From positions 1-64,000 of the forward strand of contig NW_026516751.1 of NCBI RefSeq assembly GCF_025766255.1: a stretch of DNA of 64,000 nucleotides, read 5' to 3'. Under the pieces are notes generated by a model. That model was not told the origin of the DNA. It did not search any database and was given only the letters and a program-made list of their open reading frames with translations. The translations under genes and the position numbers were made by a program. Source of the stretch: Zychaea mexicana. Taxonomy: Eukaryota; Mucoromycota; Mucoromycetes; Mucorales; Lichtheimiaceae. Shown here piece by piece: positions 11,731 through 24,300 of this stretch. How positions within the stretch are numbered: the first letter of the stretch is position 1; every line of letters begins with the position of its first letter.

Positions 11731-13895
11731 TTAGAAATGCTGGAATTGTAATGGTGGTGACTTTGTCACCGCAGTCGAACTAGCATCGAGCGTGGGTGAC
11801 GATGGTGTCGACAGCGACAATGAAGACGAAGACGACGATGAACCTACTGAAGGCGACGTTTGTTGTATAAGAAGATCTGTAGTTGCCGGTGTAGACGAAA
11901 ACTGTTGTTCTTGTTGATGTTGACCGCCATACAACATTGCTCGCAGCGCACTGCACCGTCTTTCCAAAACAACCAGAAAGTTCTGCATCTGTTCAGGTGT
12001 TAGCCGTGCCAACAAGTTTCTGAACCGCGAATCGTCGAATTGTTCTGGTGGCCATGAAGAAGCATTCTGCTTGTCATCCAATGGAATGGTCATTGTAGTC
12101 GGTAGTGGTGGTGTAGGTAGTGAACTTGGTGGATCCAATCTTGCCATCTTGTTGCTACTTTCTGCTGCTGTACCAGATGATGGTCCTTCTTCTTCATTGC
12201 AGCCTTCTTCCCCAGACCAGCCTCGGCGCCGCTTTTGTACTTTTTGTTTGTGCATCGTAGGTGGTCGATCCCGATGATGTAACTTGGCATACAAACCTAT
12301 AAGAAATGGCATCATGTTAGTTCTGCCTCTGTAAAAACTTTTTCATCGTTCCGTGATATGGAGCCGGTTGTTGATCATTATAAAAAAAATTTTCGGCTCG
12401 GGATTGAGGGAAAAGGGGAGATAAAGCTGGAAAAGAAGTGCAGTAAAAGGGTGAAGGGGTATAAGCAGCTGCTTTAGCTTCCTTGGGGGAGAGTGGATGG
12501 TGATGGTCGTGATGGTTTGGAAGGGTGCTGGGGGGCCGAGGGGAGGGAAATGAAAAAAAGACTCTTATTGTAAAATTATTTATACTGTAAAGTTAACATA
12601 CCACAAGCGTTGCACACAGACTCGCCACGTTCGTTCTTACGCCAGAGTGGTGTGTTCGTTTGCAAGCAATTGGCACACCGTTGTTGCTCATCCATGGTGA
12701 AGAGCTGACCGAGTAATGATGAATCGCCACTAACAGCAGCCAAAGACGATTCAGTGTTGTTGATAGGCGATGGCGAGGTGGTGATCGGTGTGGCCAATGC
12801 TGCTGCCACTGTCGTATGGGTGTTATTAGCGGTGCTAGTGGTAGTAACAGCAGCAACAGTCGTTGTAAGGTCAGGACCAGGAGTGGAGGCATTAGCAGTC
12901 GAAGCAGCATGGGCCAAAATCTTCTTGTTGTTGTTCAAGACTGGAGAAGACGCGGTGCTTGTGTTGTTGTTGTTGTTGCTACGACGTTGCTGCTTTTCAC
13001 ATGATGCTGGCTGTTGTTCTTGGTCCTTGCTGCTGTTGCTATTGTTATTGTTGACTTTGGGTTGCTGATCATGCTGTTGTTGCTGCTGCTTCTGACGGAT
13101 ATGCAAAGGACGATGCGATCCATACTGCTTGAAATAAAGACCACATGCATTGCAGAGGGAATGGGCACGGTCAGGAGTACGTCTCCAAAGCGGTGTCTTG
13201 GTGACATGACAATTGTAACACTCAAGTTGCCGAGGAGGACGTGTCGCCTTAGGCTTCTCCGTAGTACCGATAGCCGCTGGACTCGGTTCGGGTGGTGCGA
13301 CGACAGATGATGTTGGATGATGGTGATGAAGATGATGAAGGTGATGAGGATGATGATGATGGTTATGATAATGATGAGTACGTTGATGTTGTTGTGCTGT
13401 AGTCGTAGGTGGTAAAGGACCAAGATCAGGAGCGACGACACCAGAATGATGTTGAGGCGGCGGCGGCATACTCAACGCAGCGGCAGCAGCAGCCATGGCA
13501 GCCGCATTTTCCTCGAAAGGTACATGAAAGGGATCATCTTGATGGTGGAGGTGTTGATCGATCGGCGACGACAATGAAGATGACGGCGATAGATCGTTGC
13601 TGTTGCTACTCCAGGCAGGTTGATACAATGCTGAAATGGATTGCAGAACAGCCATGGGCAAGTTTTGAAAGTTGTTAGGATCAAACAATAAATTATGAGG
13701 GCTGTCGAATGAAGCGCTCGAGGATGTAGGTGAGGGGAAGCTGTTGTTGAATGACTGATGCTGTAATTGCTGGCCCGTGATGGACGTGTCGTTTGTCGAC
13801 GACGGTGATGGCAATGCATGGTGATGTAACACACTGAGGCGGTCGTTCGAAGTGTCTACCAGAAGGTAGTCTGTCGCTGTTGTTTGAGTCATCAA
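11731..13895 (-). CDS. GATA transcription factor with two zinc fingers, 2 exons, 619 aa
   Basis: This is a sequence-specific DNA-binding regulator of the nucleus. Exon 1 is 13895-12602 and exon 2 is 12296-11731. The 305-nt intron (12297-12601) cuts the second finger right after CNACG and keeps frame. Finger 1 (about residues 226-251) is C-x2-C-x18-C-x2-C with TPLWRR and ends [12 protein letters not shown]. Finger 2 (about 407-431) is C-x2-C-x17-C-x2-C with TPLWRK and ends [15 protein letters not shown]. The fingers are about 155 residues apart, joined by Gln/Asn/Ser/Thr-rich linkers. The N-terminal part has poly-Ala and poly-His tracts (about 131-140 and 174-193). Near the C-terminus a helical [14 protein letters not shown] segment stands out from the low complexity. 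Fungal two-finger GATA factors include iron and nitrogen regulators, but I cannot assign one. The classic Cys-rich stretch of iron repressors between fingers is not evident. Confidence 0.92.
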
Positions 13896-16800
13896 GCAAT
13901 ACTTTAGAAAAGAGTAGGGGGGAAGGTGTGCAAAAAAAAAGAGTAGGTGCGTGCAGTTGTCGTTTAGTGGTAAAGAAAAGGCTTAACAGTGTCTAAAATA
14001 AAAGGAAGAAGCAAAAGAAAGAGGCACTTCTGTGCTCCAGGCAACTCTTATATATACGCGCGAAAAAAAAAAATAGCAATCCAGCCCCAGCATGTATAAG
14101 ATGTGTGTGCCCTGTGGGTGGGCTCCTTCGTAAATTTAGTAAATAGGCGAGTGTCGCTAATCCCAAACGAAGGTAAGGACCCCCACCCCTCGTTTCTAGT
14201 TATTTCAAAACCACCATCCATCCTTCCTTCCTTCCTTCCCACCCCCAAATGCTGCATCTTCTCTTCTCTTGTTCTCTTTAATGTGTGTGCGTGTGTAAGA
14301 TGTGTTTATATCTAGTAGTATGCATGTTTCTTTCTTTCTTTGATTCTCCTCCTACCCCCCGTCTCTTCCCCACCCCCACCTCCTCCGTACTCTATGTCAA
14401 TTGGCGAAGGGGATCTAAGCTGGTACCATTTCTGGCTGCCGCTACTGCTGCTGTTGTATAAAAAAATATAAAATAGCTTGTGCAACAACAAAAAGGGCAA
14501 TTCAACCAAACCCTTTTTCACTTTCGGTTTAAACACTTACACACAATGCCCTTCTCCCTCCACCCCCTCCTCCTTTTAGAGGTCTATACGCCCCCCAAAT
14601 CCTCCTAAACAATTGTATGTTCTCTTTCTCTCTCTCTGCCTCGATGAGTTTTCTCTATCATGTACATAAGCTGTATAGTATCTCCTGCTCTCTTTTTAAA
14701 AGGGAGGAATGCGGTTGGAGAGGGTTTTACCGAGGAAATAAGGTGTATCTCGATTTCGCGCGATCCAGTCAAGAGCATTTGTTCACGATGCCCATTATGC
14801 TATTGTTACTGCCATTACTAGTAGATTGTATATATACGGTGATTTATTAAAAAACATGGTTTTTCTAAAATAAAAACTATTATGTGTCGTCGTCTTGTTG
14901 GCGTCAAGTACTATTATACTGCTCTAATGCGGGAATCGAATTGATAAAGTATATTCGCATTTGTCCAATCCACGCGACACAACGCAGCTTTTTTTTTCTA
15001 TTCTCCTTGGTTCGCTGTTGAAAATGTGCGTAGTGTACCATGTAGTGCAACGGTTGCAGTTTTGCTTATTGTTGCACGGGTCAGCCTGGTTACCAAGAAC
15101 GCGAGATAAAGTGCGCCCTTTAGTGATATAGTTTCTTATCGAGCCAATAAGATGCATGAACCGCATCGTCGGTGTTTTTTTTACGTTTATCTATATCCGA
15201 TCCTTTTATCCAGTCATCTTATTGGTGAAAGATTAGAAAGAGAGTGTACTGTGTGCGCACACAGAGAAAGAAACAGGTGTTATATCGTGACTAGGTCAAG
15301 CGCACAAAATAGGCAGAATTATAAAGGGGAGAGGCGCGCGCCGTGCGGCCCATATGATAAAGGGGATTGAATCACAAAAAAAATCATGAGTGGCTGGTTA
15401 AACAAAAGGGCAAGATAGTGCTTTAACAATATAAAAAAAGTTTTAAAATAAAAGTGCTACACCACACCCGTGTTGTACTGTGTGCACATAGTAGCAATTA
15501 GTATTATGTTCCTTTGCCGACCGACCGACCAACCAAGTACGAACTCATTTCCCCCCCAAAAAAGTTTAATTACCTCCTGACGACCGAGTGTTTAGAAACA
15601 GTATAACAGTATAGAGTGTGGAAAAAAAAGTGTGTGTTCTCTACATGTATGTCCTCGAGAACAAGACCTACTAAAGAAGCAATGAGCGACAGACGACGCC
15701 CATTATGCTCCTATTTTCTTCTTCTCTGTATAGTTCTTTCAATTGTATCGTATCTCAACAAACTTTCTTTGCATATATTATTTACTTATATGTTACCCTG
15801 CTGTCGCTATAGCGATGAGGTGCTGGTAGCCATGGGGAAAAGTAACCATGGAGGTGAGGTAACCTTGGAGACAGAGAATGCATAATAATAATTGAATGTC
15901 GTCAGCTATTGCGCAATGAAGCCGCGTTAACAAATTGGGAATACAAATATTCTATTGGTGAAAAATTCTGTCACGGATGATCACCTCCCCCACTATCCCA
16001 CCCCAGACCTGATACTGCGGATCATGTTCACCCCCTACATGCAGTGGCCGTGTCAAGCTACACTACATAAATAGATTACTACTTGGTTATTGTAAATCGG
16101 GTCTTTCGGCTCACATAATTACTTTACAATAGACAACCCGGTTCCTTTTTCTCTTACTATGTACCTATGCCGAGAATGTGTATTGCCCCACTCTCTCTCT
16201 CTCTCTCCTGCTCCTAACGTAGATATACCTCACTTTAAGCTATACACCCGCGTTCTTTTCAAATGCACATCCTCCACATCCCATCTTTTCATTGTTGAAA
16301 CTCATGCTTGTTTGTTACATATTAGTGCCCTTATGAGCTATGTGGGGTCGTCTATATTTGGGGGGCGGGGCTTTTTAAAGATAAGAAGGCTAAAACAGAA
16401 TACATAGACGAGAACACGAAGAGCGTTAGTATAACAGCGAGACCAGCAACCAACTTATCTTCTCTTGTCACCTGCATGCGGATAAATCTAGCTGCTGCTT
16501 ATACAGTTTACTTCTTGCTATTGCTGTTGCATTGATTGGCAGCCGCGCGCATCACACGTTAATACACACACGCAAAAGTTGATGGGTGTACAGTATGCCA
16601 ATGATCCTTGATAATTTTTTTGCTCAGCACATTGCTAATCACAGTTTTGATAACGCAAGTAGGGATAATGAATGCACGCGTAGGTCAGAGATAATCAAAT
16701 CGACATTTTTTCTTCATAGAAACACTGCATAATATCATTCGTGCTATGTTTTCTTTCTCATATTTGCGCGTAAATATGTAGTTAAACTGTTCTCGAAGAA

Positions 16801-18325
16801 CTTGCGCCCCCCAAAAATTGGAATGATTAGTGTGAAGTAGACATGAAACGATATTAAGGAACTATGCATGTAATAATTTTCCCAGGATCGCACTCTAGAG
16901 TGTGCCTCTATCTTTTTCTTCTTGTCCTTGAATATTATACTATTGTTTGTTGTATAAAATATTATATGGAACGAACACAATTTTTTTGGGGGGTTAATGG
17001 TGGTAATGTATTAGTATATGGGAAAGAGGGGGTTGGTTTGTTGGAAATGTACATACAGGCGAGGCACTTTTTATTGGTTCCAGATCGCCAACCTGCATTC
17101 GAAGGTTCTCTTTCTTAATACATACAAAACTTTAGGTTGCAGACGCTATAGCCATCTATGGCAGTACATGCTTTACTATATCATAGCACCTTGCTTGCCA
17201 TTATTATGCTATATAGCTCGTCTCCCCTCCTCTTTTCAAGGTAACCCCGCCATCAACCCTCCCTCGATATCGTGTTCGTTCTTGGCAACTTCTAGTGATT
17301 AAAAAGAAAAGAGGACAAGAGTGAAGAGATCGCCGTGTTATTGTACAACAACGCTCAAAATCTCCAAAACAACTATTACAATTTTTACGCAATATGTACG
17401 ACCTACCGCGCACTGATTTCTTTCTTTGGTCGATCTCCCTCCAATCCCAACCAGGTATAGCAGAGCCTATATATCATACATGAATTTACATTCACACACG
17501 CACTTCCTTGTGGGCGCGTGTTTTGCCGAGGTGCGTGAGCAGCCTATGTATATACATGGTATAACAAACCTCTCTCCAGAAATCGTATAGTTGTTGTAAA
17601 ACCATTCTTGAAGGAAGGGATCAAACAATCATTAGAGCTTCATGATAATGCCTTTTCTATTTAGTATACAACTTACATTTCTTGTGGTCAGTGCCACCAC
17701 ATCTAGTGCTAATTTCTTTTAACTAGAAATCCTTTCTGATAGCATATTCTGTTTTCAAATTTTGCTGCTGCTGTGCTACAACCATTATTTATTTAGATAT
17801 TGTACATATGCATTCCGGGAATGAGAGTCACTTGTGTATCCTACGTTGCCAAAAAGCCTGCATCTAGTAACATACATTATCATCTGCTATACTTCTTTGG
17901 ATGTTCCTTTCTCTCCCCCCAGGTACCCCTAGACTGAATCTGGTAACCATCAGCTGACCTGATCTATCATCGACGGGCGGCCAAGCACTGGAACGCAAAG
18001 GTTAACAGGTGTGCGAGTGTGCACATCACCACGCATAAAAAATTAGCAGAGATCTCGACCCCGAGGGTTGGGGGGGGGGAAGGGACACGAGTATGCACGC
18101 ATTTTGCCTCATAGTACATAGCAGTCTTTGTATTTACTTTAAAGCTACTACAAAAACATATGTTAAAGTGATATGCACCACGAAAATAAGGCAAATGACA
18201 ATGGCTACACAAAGCAAAGAAGAAGAAAATAAGGTTTTGCCATGTGGAGACGTGCGGTAAAAAAAGTGCGTAGCAGGTAACAAACTTTCTCTCTTTTTTA
18301 TTATTATTGTTATTACTTGATTTAT
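13896..18325. other. 4.4-kb gene-free region upstream of the GATA factor
   Basis: I see no supported gene here. The stretch begins with the GATA factor's promoter side and ends at the convergent 3' side of the GNAT gene. It has pyrimidine-rich and simple-repeat patches (ccttccttccttccttcc near 14219, CT runs near 14625 and 16190). A small repeated ccatgg pattern sits at 15830-15860, next to gctatagc at 15807. Long 5' regions are common for regulated transcription factors, but no specific site is demonstrable. Confidence 0.45.
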
Positions 18326-19289
18326 CTATGAGCTCTGACCAAATGTGTATGTGTCCCATGGGAACGGGACAAATGTGGGGATGCCACCGTGTTCGCCCGG
18401 GCCTTCCGTCTCTGGGATATAGTATTCAAGGAACGTGACATCCAAGAATCGGCCAAACTTGTATCCACAATTATGAAAGGTGCCCGCATCACCAAAACCA
18501 AGCGACTTGAACAGACCAATCGAAGGTGTGTTCTCAGAGGTGATACCCGCTATTGAAACGATTTAAACAAAAAATATGTGCGATTAATGGATGAACAATT
18601 GATATACAGCCACCTAAGAAAGAGGAAGCGGAGAAGGGAGAACGAGATGATAGGTCGTTTCGCTCTCGCTCCCTCTGTATTCATTTGCCTTCCGATCTTG
18701 TACTGCTATCGTTCAACCACAGAAATAATATATCATCACGCATACCAATAATTGTTTTAAACTTCAAATCTCGTGCAATTCGGAGCATCTCAAGAGATAA
18801 TAAGCGACCTAAACCCTGGCGATGATGATCCAAATGGATATACACGGTGATTTCTGCTGATCTACATGACGCGTTTGGATATCGCTAGTAAGGAAACCAC
18901 CGCCAAGCATCCGCTAAAAACACAAACCCCCACCACAGCATCATCCCGATACTATGATGTGCAGCACAACCATGAATGACCCCATCCTCGTCATCAAATA
19001 ATGATACTCACAAGTTGTATGCAGGCTTGGATCGGAAAGTACCCAAATAAGCATAGGCAATAGTTTGACCCGTGGTCTTTTCGACTGCTACAATAGCGGG
19101 GTAGCCCAGTTCCCGCGAGTTCGCTAGCCATTTCTTCATATATTCGATTGTCACAGGTTCATAAATAAACAAGCCCGTAGAGTTGGCAATACGTTCGTTG
19201 TAGATCTCAGTGATAGCAGGCAAATCTTCTTCTGTGGCTTTGCGAATGTTGTAGCGTTCCAAAGGGTTTGACATTGTGTGTTGATTCAC
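18326..19289 (-). CDS. GNAT-family N-acetyltransferase (phosphinothricin acetyltransferase-like), 3 exons, about 205 aa
   Basis: This enzyme would transfer an acetyl group from acetyl-CoA to the amine of a small molecule. Exons are 19289-19012, 18861-18746 and 18549-18326, and GT-AG junctions keep frame. The protein opens RYNIRKATEEDLPAITEIYN, the usual first strand and helix of the PAT-type subgroup. Motif A, with the CoA-binding loop RQGLGR, follows SAEITVYIHLDHH. Then come IIAGITSENTPSIGLFKSLGF and a Cys-Gly-Tyr-Lys stretch typical of this subgroup. An alternative start five codons later (19274) gives 200 aa and is equally good. It is divergent to the fluoride exporter with 158 bp between starts. 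The substrate cannot be read from sequence. Confidence 0.88.
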
Positions 19290-19447
19290 AGCAGTACTTT
19301 AAAAGCAGGTAGTAGGTATTGGAGTAAAGAAAGGAAAAGGTGGAAGAAGGGAAGCTTAGGTAAGGAACAAGGGTTATTATATCGGTGGTGCCTGCGGATT
19401 TTTTATTTGCCTCTTGTTTGGTTCCCGCTAAAGAGAGACACGTCTTC
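19290..19447. promoter_or_regulatory. Shared divergent promoter, GNAT / FEX
   Basis: Only 158 bp separate the two start codons, so both genes must be transcribed from this segment or from signals inside the neighbouring leaders. It is purine-rich on the plus strand. No specific operator is recognisable. Confidence 0.55.
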
Positions 19448-20970
19448 ATGGCCGAGCCTCGGCGTCAGTATGACCATTGCGAAGGAACGAAAATCGAGCT
19501 TCAGAATGACTTCAATAGCAACAATAGTGATGCCATTAATAAGCAGACGCAATCAGGGTTGATAAGCCTTGCTAGCGGCAAACAATCCATTTCAGGCAAT
19601 GGTGCTGGTCCAATGGCCGAGTTACCCAATGTCCATTGTCACAAAGTCATTGGATCAGCACCACCTAAGAAAGCGACGACTGACCAAGAACAAAATCAAG
19701 ACCAGCAATCGATAAAATCAACCAGCGAAAAAGATACTCAACCGACCTTTGAACTTGCAGAAGGCGAACGACCGGTCCCAGAAGATCATTATGCGCTTGC
19801 AGAACTGCCAGATCTGCAGCGGCCCGTGGTTGAAGTCGATCAAGATCAAGGGAAAACGAAAAAAGTCGTAAGACTTAAAGAGAACAAGATTGTTATTGCG
19901 TTTATTATTATTCCTATGGCCATTCTTGGTACACTGATCCGTATTGGACTGCAGCGGCTGCAGACGTATGATGGGCAACCCGTATTTGGTCTCGTGTATG
20001 CGCAGTGGATCGGGTGTTTCGTTATGGGCATTGCTGTCCAGCAAAAGGATCTTTTGATGCAATGGTAATTCGTGAGGAGGCATACACTATGTTATTCTGT
20101 AAAGAGTTGCTCTCATACATCTGCTTATATTCAACAAGGTATCTTCCTCTCCAAGTGGGCTTGTCGACAGGTCTTTGTGGATCAATCACGACCTTTTCAT
20201 CCTGGCAACTCGATATATTTAAAGCGTTTTCTAACTATGATGCAGCAAACCATTATACTGGATATAACATTCTTGCAGCCATTTCGCAATTGCTTGTGAC
20301 CTTGGCCATGTCTTTAAATGGTCTTGTGTTTGGCTATCACGTCGGACAATTTTTATCGCGTGTACCCATTCAACATCAAGCGCTATCTGAGATCATTTCT
20401 AATGGATTCAGTGTCCATCACTTGGATCGTCATGATGCGATAGTAATCGTTGTGGGTACTGCAAGTTGGATTGGGGTCATTATCGCAGCAGCCTTGACGA
20501 CGCACAATAACCAGCGTGAACTGGCCATGGCTTGTGTGTTTGCCCCTGTGGGTGCACTGCTTCGCTGGCATCTGTCCGTATTGAACGCCAAATTTCTAAA
20601 AGGCAGGTTTTTTTTTGGAACGTTTGCTGCAAACTTGATTGGCACGCTTGCCTTGGCTATCTTGACCCTTCTCGAGTCAGGTGTTGTCATGTCGACCGTC
20701 GCGTGTGATGTTATCCGGGGACTCGCGGATGGTTTTTGTGGTTGCCTGACGACAATATCGACTTTTGTGGTAAGAGAAGAATTTCATGATCGTCTTCACA
20801 GAAGAGTTCAACCTTGCTGATGGTTCAAATGATAATAGGTCGAGCTGAGCAACCTTCCTTTGAAGTATACTTATATCTACGGCATGACGTCGATCATTCT
20901 AAGCCAATGCTTTATGTTCCTGGTTTGTGGAACCTTCATCTGGACCCAAGGAGTCAATCCAACATGCTGA
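19448..20970 (+). CDS. FEX1: Fluoride export protein (FEX/Fluc family), 3 exons, 459 aa
   Basis: This is a plasma-membrane channel that releases cytosolic fluoride. Exons are 19448-20064, 20139-20769 and 20839-20970, with introns of 74 and 69 nt. The last exon restores a conserved end (VELSNLPLKYTYIYG) that reading through would lose. The first 145 residues are polar and probably cytosolic. Two Fluc repeats follow. Repeat 1 has GTLIRIGL, WIGCFVMG and GLCGSITTFSSW. Repeat 2 has PVGALLRW, FFGTFAANLIGT and GFCGCLTTISTF. The pore asparagine expected in the motif G-x-x-x-N is present in repeat 2 (AANLIG) but not in repeat 1 (QWIGC). This fits the known single-barrelled eukaryotic FEX with one vestigial pore. 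It is divergent to the GNAT gene. Confidence 0.95.
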
Positions 20971-21305
20971 AGAAATTACAGTCCTTACCCTTTCTTACTC
21001 CATTATAATTACAGTACATCATATCTGCTATACCTTTACTACTTTATATCATAATTGATTTGCTAAAGAAGCTGCTCTGGCACACCTCTCATAATTCATC
21101 TTCTTTCTTGTGTAATTTCATTCGTACAAGTTACAGAAGCTTAATTCTAACTATCTTTCAAATAAAAACAGCAAAAGAAACGAACACACAAATTATGCAT
21201 ATATACACAAGGTTTATCCAAACATGTGAGCATTTCATTTGCTTTTAAAAGCGTCTTTAGATGTGCAGTGTATGATCCACATAGAAGCGTAGGTACTGAT
21301 TACTA
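20971..21305. other. Convergent intergenic spacer FEX / CHL1
   Basis: These 335 bases are the 3' ends of two convergent genes. They are AT-rich with several possible polyadenylation hexamers (such as aataaa near 21160). There is no gene. Confidence 0.5.
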
Positions 21306-24300
21306 CTACTGACGGAATTGTTTAAAGAAACGCACAGTGTTACCCATAGCCATTCCGAATTTTTCACAATGATCAATACGGTTCCCGATCCAGCCTGGCA
21401 ATTTGTTTCGGATCCGCGCATGCGAATATCGTTGGTCCAGTAAAATGATGGTGGCATAATCGTTTTTATGTCGAATAGCTCGACCTAGACAGATGTTTAA
21501 GTGTCAATTCGCTTTCTATTCGAGCGTATACTGTTCATCAAAAAGGTTGTAAAGAGAAGCGATAAGAACGAATCGCTTACCTATAGACTGATTCACGCCT
21601 CGCATACACATATTTTCATAATATTCGTTACCAGCATCAGATTGACTCGGGTTCATATCGCCAGCATATTTGATTTTTTCTTGTAGCTCCACCGAGCCCT
21701 TGTTGGCAAACGGCAACCCCACCATGATCACACCCCTAATATTGGTGTATAAATGGGTCCAGTCCGTTAACTTTTCATCAACAAGTACTTTCACACATAC
21801 AACAATTTTTGCGCTATGAATGTACCTTCCGAGCTGGTCCGAAAAATTGATACCTTCGGACATCTTTCCATTCACAACACATAACAGCAATGCACCGCCA
21901 GACTACATATTTACATATTGGTAATCAGAGCCTCATGTACTACCTTCATCTGACCATTGATTAAATGGAATGTAGGGGAGAGGAGAGGAAGGAGAGAAAG
22001 CAGGTTTTACCTGGTCTATATGCATAGCATAGTCACGCAATGTCGTCTCCACCTTGTTGCTTTCACGAGGTTCCTTGAGGATTTTCTTCTTTTTGGATAG
22101 CCGGGCCAGTACATTATTATTGGAGTTGCCACTTGCCCATCGCTTGTATACTTGTTCAAGATAAGTAAAGCTGGAAAAAAAACAAACGACACCATCCGGT
22201 ATGACATTGCATAGATTAACAATCGCTTGACCGACTTCATCCATCTATCAGAGAAATTTTGTTAAGGATTGCCCGAGTAAGTACCAACTAACTATACTTG
22301 ATTTAATGTGTTATCTATTGTTGTTGTTGTTGCTTAAGCATAATATATTACTTACGAGTTTCTCATCCTGTCTACTGTCATAGCGAAATAGAAACGGTTT
22401 TCCCGTAGGCCCTGCATCGATGCTCATTACAGCCATATTGCTTGGGGGTATAATATGGCCGCATGAAAGTCGATTGATCTGCGCGGAAGGGACGTCATGT
22501 AACAAAATGTTCGTGAAATCTGAAATCTAATAACCGTGACGATAATTTATGAGCGAGAGAGTTCTATATTCATAATTGCTTTGATTTTCGTTTCTTACCG
22601 GTTCCATAGTACCACCGGCTAAAATGATACTTTTGGCATCTTCAACAATAGGTCGAAAAACTTCGGCTGGATTCAATAGCATATACTTGACTTCTGAGCT
22701 TTCTGTTGAGTAATTGACCACAATACGACCATCTTTGTCAGGATTCGTCAATGCTAATAAAAATGCTTCGATCTGTGTCAACGTCGGCATTGCTGTGTTG
22801 CTGCTGTTTGATAACTGCTGTTGTTGATCAGAAGTTTCGTTTGCTTGTTGCTGCTGCTGTTGTTTTTGGAGTTCCTTGTCGATAAATCCATTCAACTTTC
22901 GAGCTAAATTGCTTGCTTTAAGATATTTTTCAATCTTAAACATGTTGATATGATCAATGCCAAGCATATGCACAAATTCATTGACACGGATCACAGTATC
23001 TTTTTTCTTGTTGTTTCTATCATCCGCTGTCGTTGCTGGTTCCAATAATTTGAGCAATGCTTTGACAATATGGACAGTTTGGCGGATATAAGCAATATTT
23101 TTGCCAAGTAGCCGATTCTTATACCGCTGTAGATACGTTTTTAATTGTGAGAATGCCATGCGAGCTTGATGATATGATACTGTAACCGTATGAATCGCCG
23201 TCACCGTTTCAATTAGGTTATGTGCTTCATCGATGATGACGACACTGTTTTTCAAAGATATGCCGAGCGATTCGCGTGTGCTTGCGTGTAGCAAATGTTG
23301 ATACGGAAGAACAATGAGCTGATGATGCCAAATGAAAAAGAAGATGATTAGATAATGTATTCTCATGGTCAATCCATGTTTTTTCCTTTAGCTACCACCA
23401 GATGGATTTGCAAAATACGTACTTGTGCGGGCCGTAATGTATGTCGTGATCCATAATAGGGGCATATTCCCATCTGCTCTCCTACTTGAACTAAATCCTC
23501 GATGTCTCGCACTTTAGCCTATATTACATAATGCAAAGCAATTCCAATCCGATTAAAAACAAGTTCTTAAAAAAATCACATGATCCTTCTAGATAATTAC
23601 CAATGCATGATCGCGGAATGCATTCCATTGCATCCTTTCCGTTTTTGCCGGTAAATAAGAACATCGAGCTGCTGTGCTTGCTATCGTATCAATCATCTAC
23701 TATTAGTATACTTCTTTTATCCTAAAGATCGCATACAAGCAAGTTATAGCAATTGTTAAGCAATACTAACTCTTTTTCTGCAGATCTAAGCACGCTTCAT
23801 TCATTCTTTGTACGCTTTTCAATTTCTTGATATCCTTGTGTATACAGGCATTTTTCCGTGATCCCAGGGGTACCGTCCATGTGTCTTCTTTGTATATTGT
23901 CTTATGGACCTCATGGATAAACTGGGAAAGTTGCGAATGCGTTCGTGACGTATAATAGATCTAGAATAGTGGTTATGCAGTCTTTAGTCAGGTGATTCCA
24001 CTATTCAAGCTGTGCTGCTGCTGTTTCCCGTTTCATACTTTTCTCTATATAGCCAAGAGAGTACATATCGCATACCTTGAATTCTTCGAATTCGTCCTCT
24101 TCGTCCTCTTCTTGATCTGTCTGACGGCTTGAAGCTCCCTTTTGAGGTTCTAACCTAGTTAGTGCAGATCCACATATACATACCCTCTAATTAGTATATA
24201 CTCTTTTTGAATTTCTATTTACCACCTTCTTTTTTTTTTCCCTCAGCTATATGTGAATATAACCATTACTTTGCTAATAACTCGCGCACTTCTTTTGAAA

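Noticed and set aside
14925..14950. tRNA-like B box (gggaatcgaattg) on the minus strand
   Set aside because: The flanks do not form a T stem, and no A box or acceptor stem is found at the right distance.
21736..21825. Insertion of about 30 residues in the CHL1 motif V region
   Set aside because: It is an unspliced 90-nt intron without a stop codon. Removing it restores [16 protein letters not shown].
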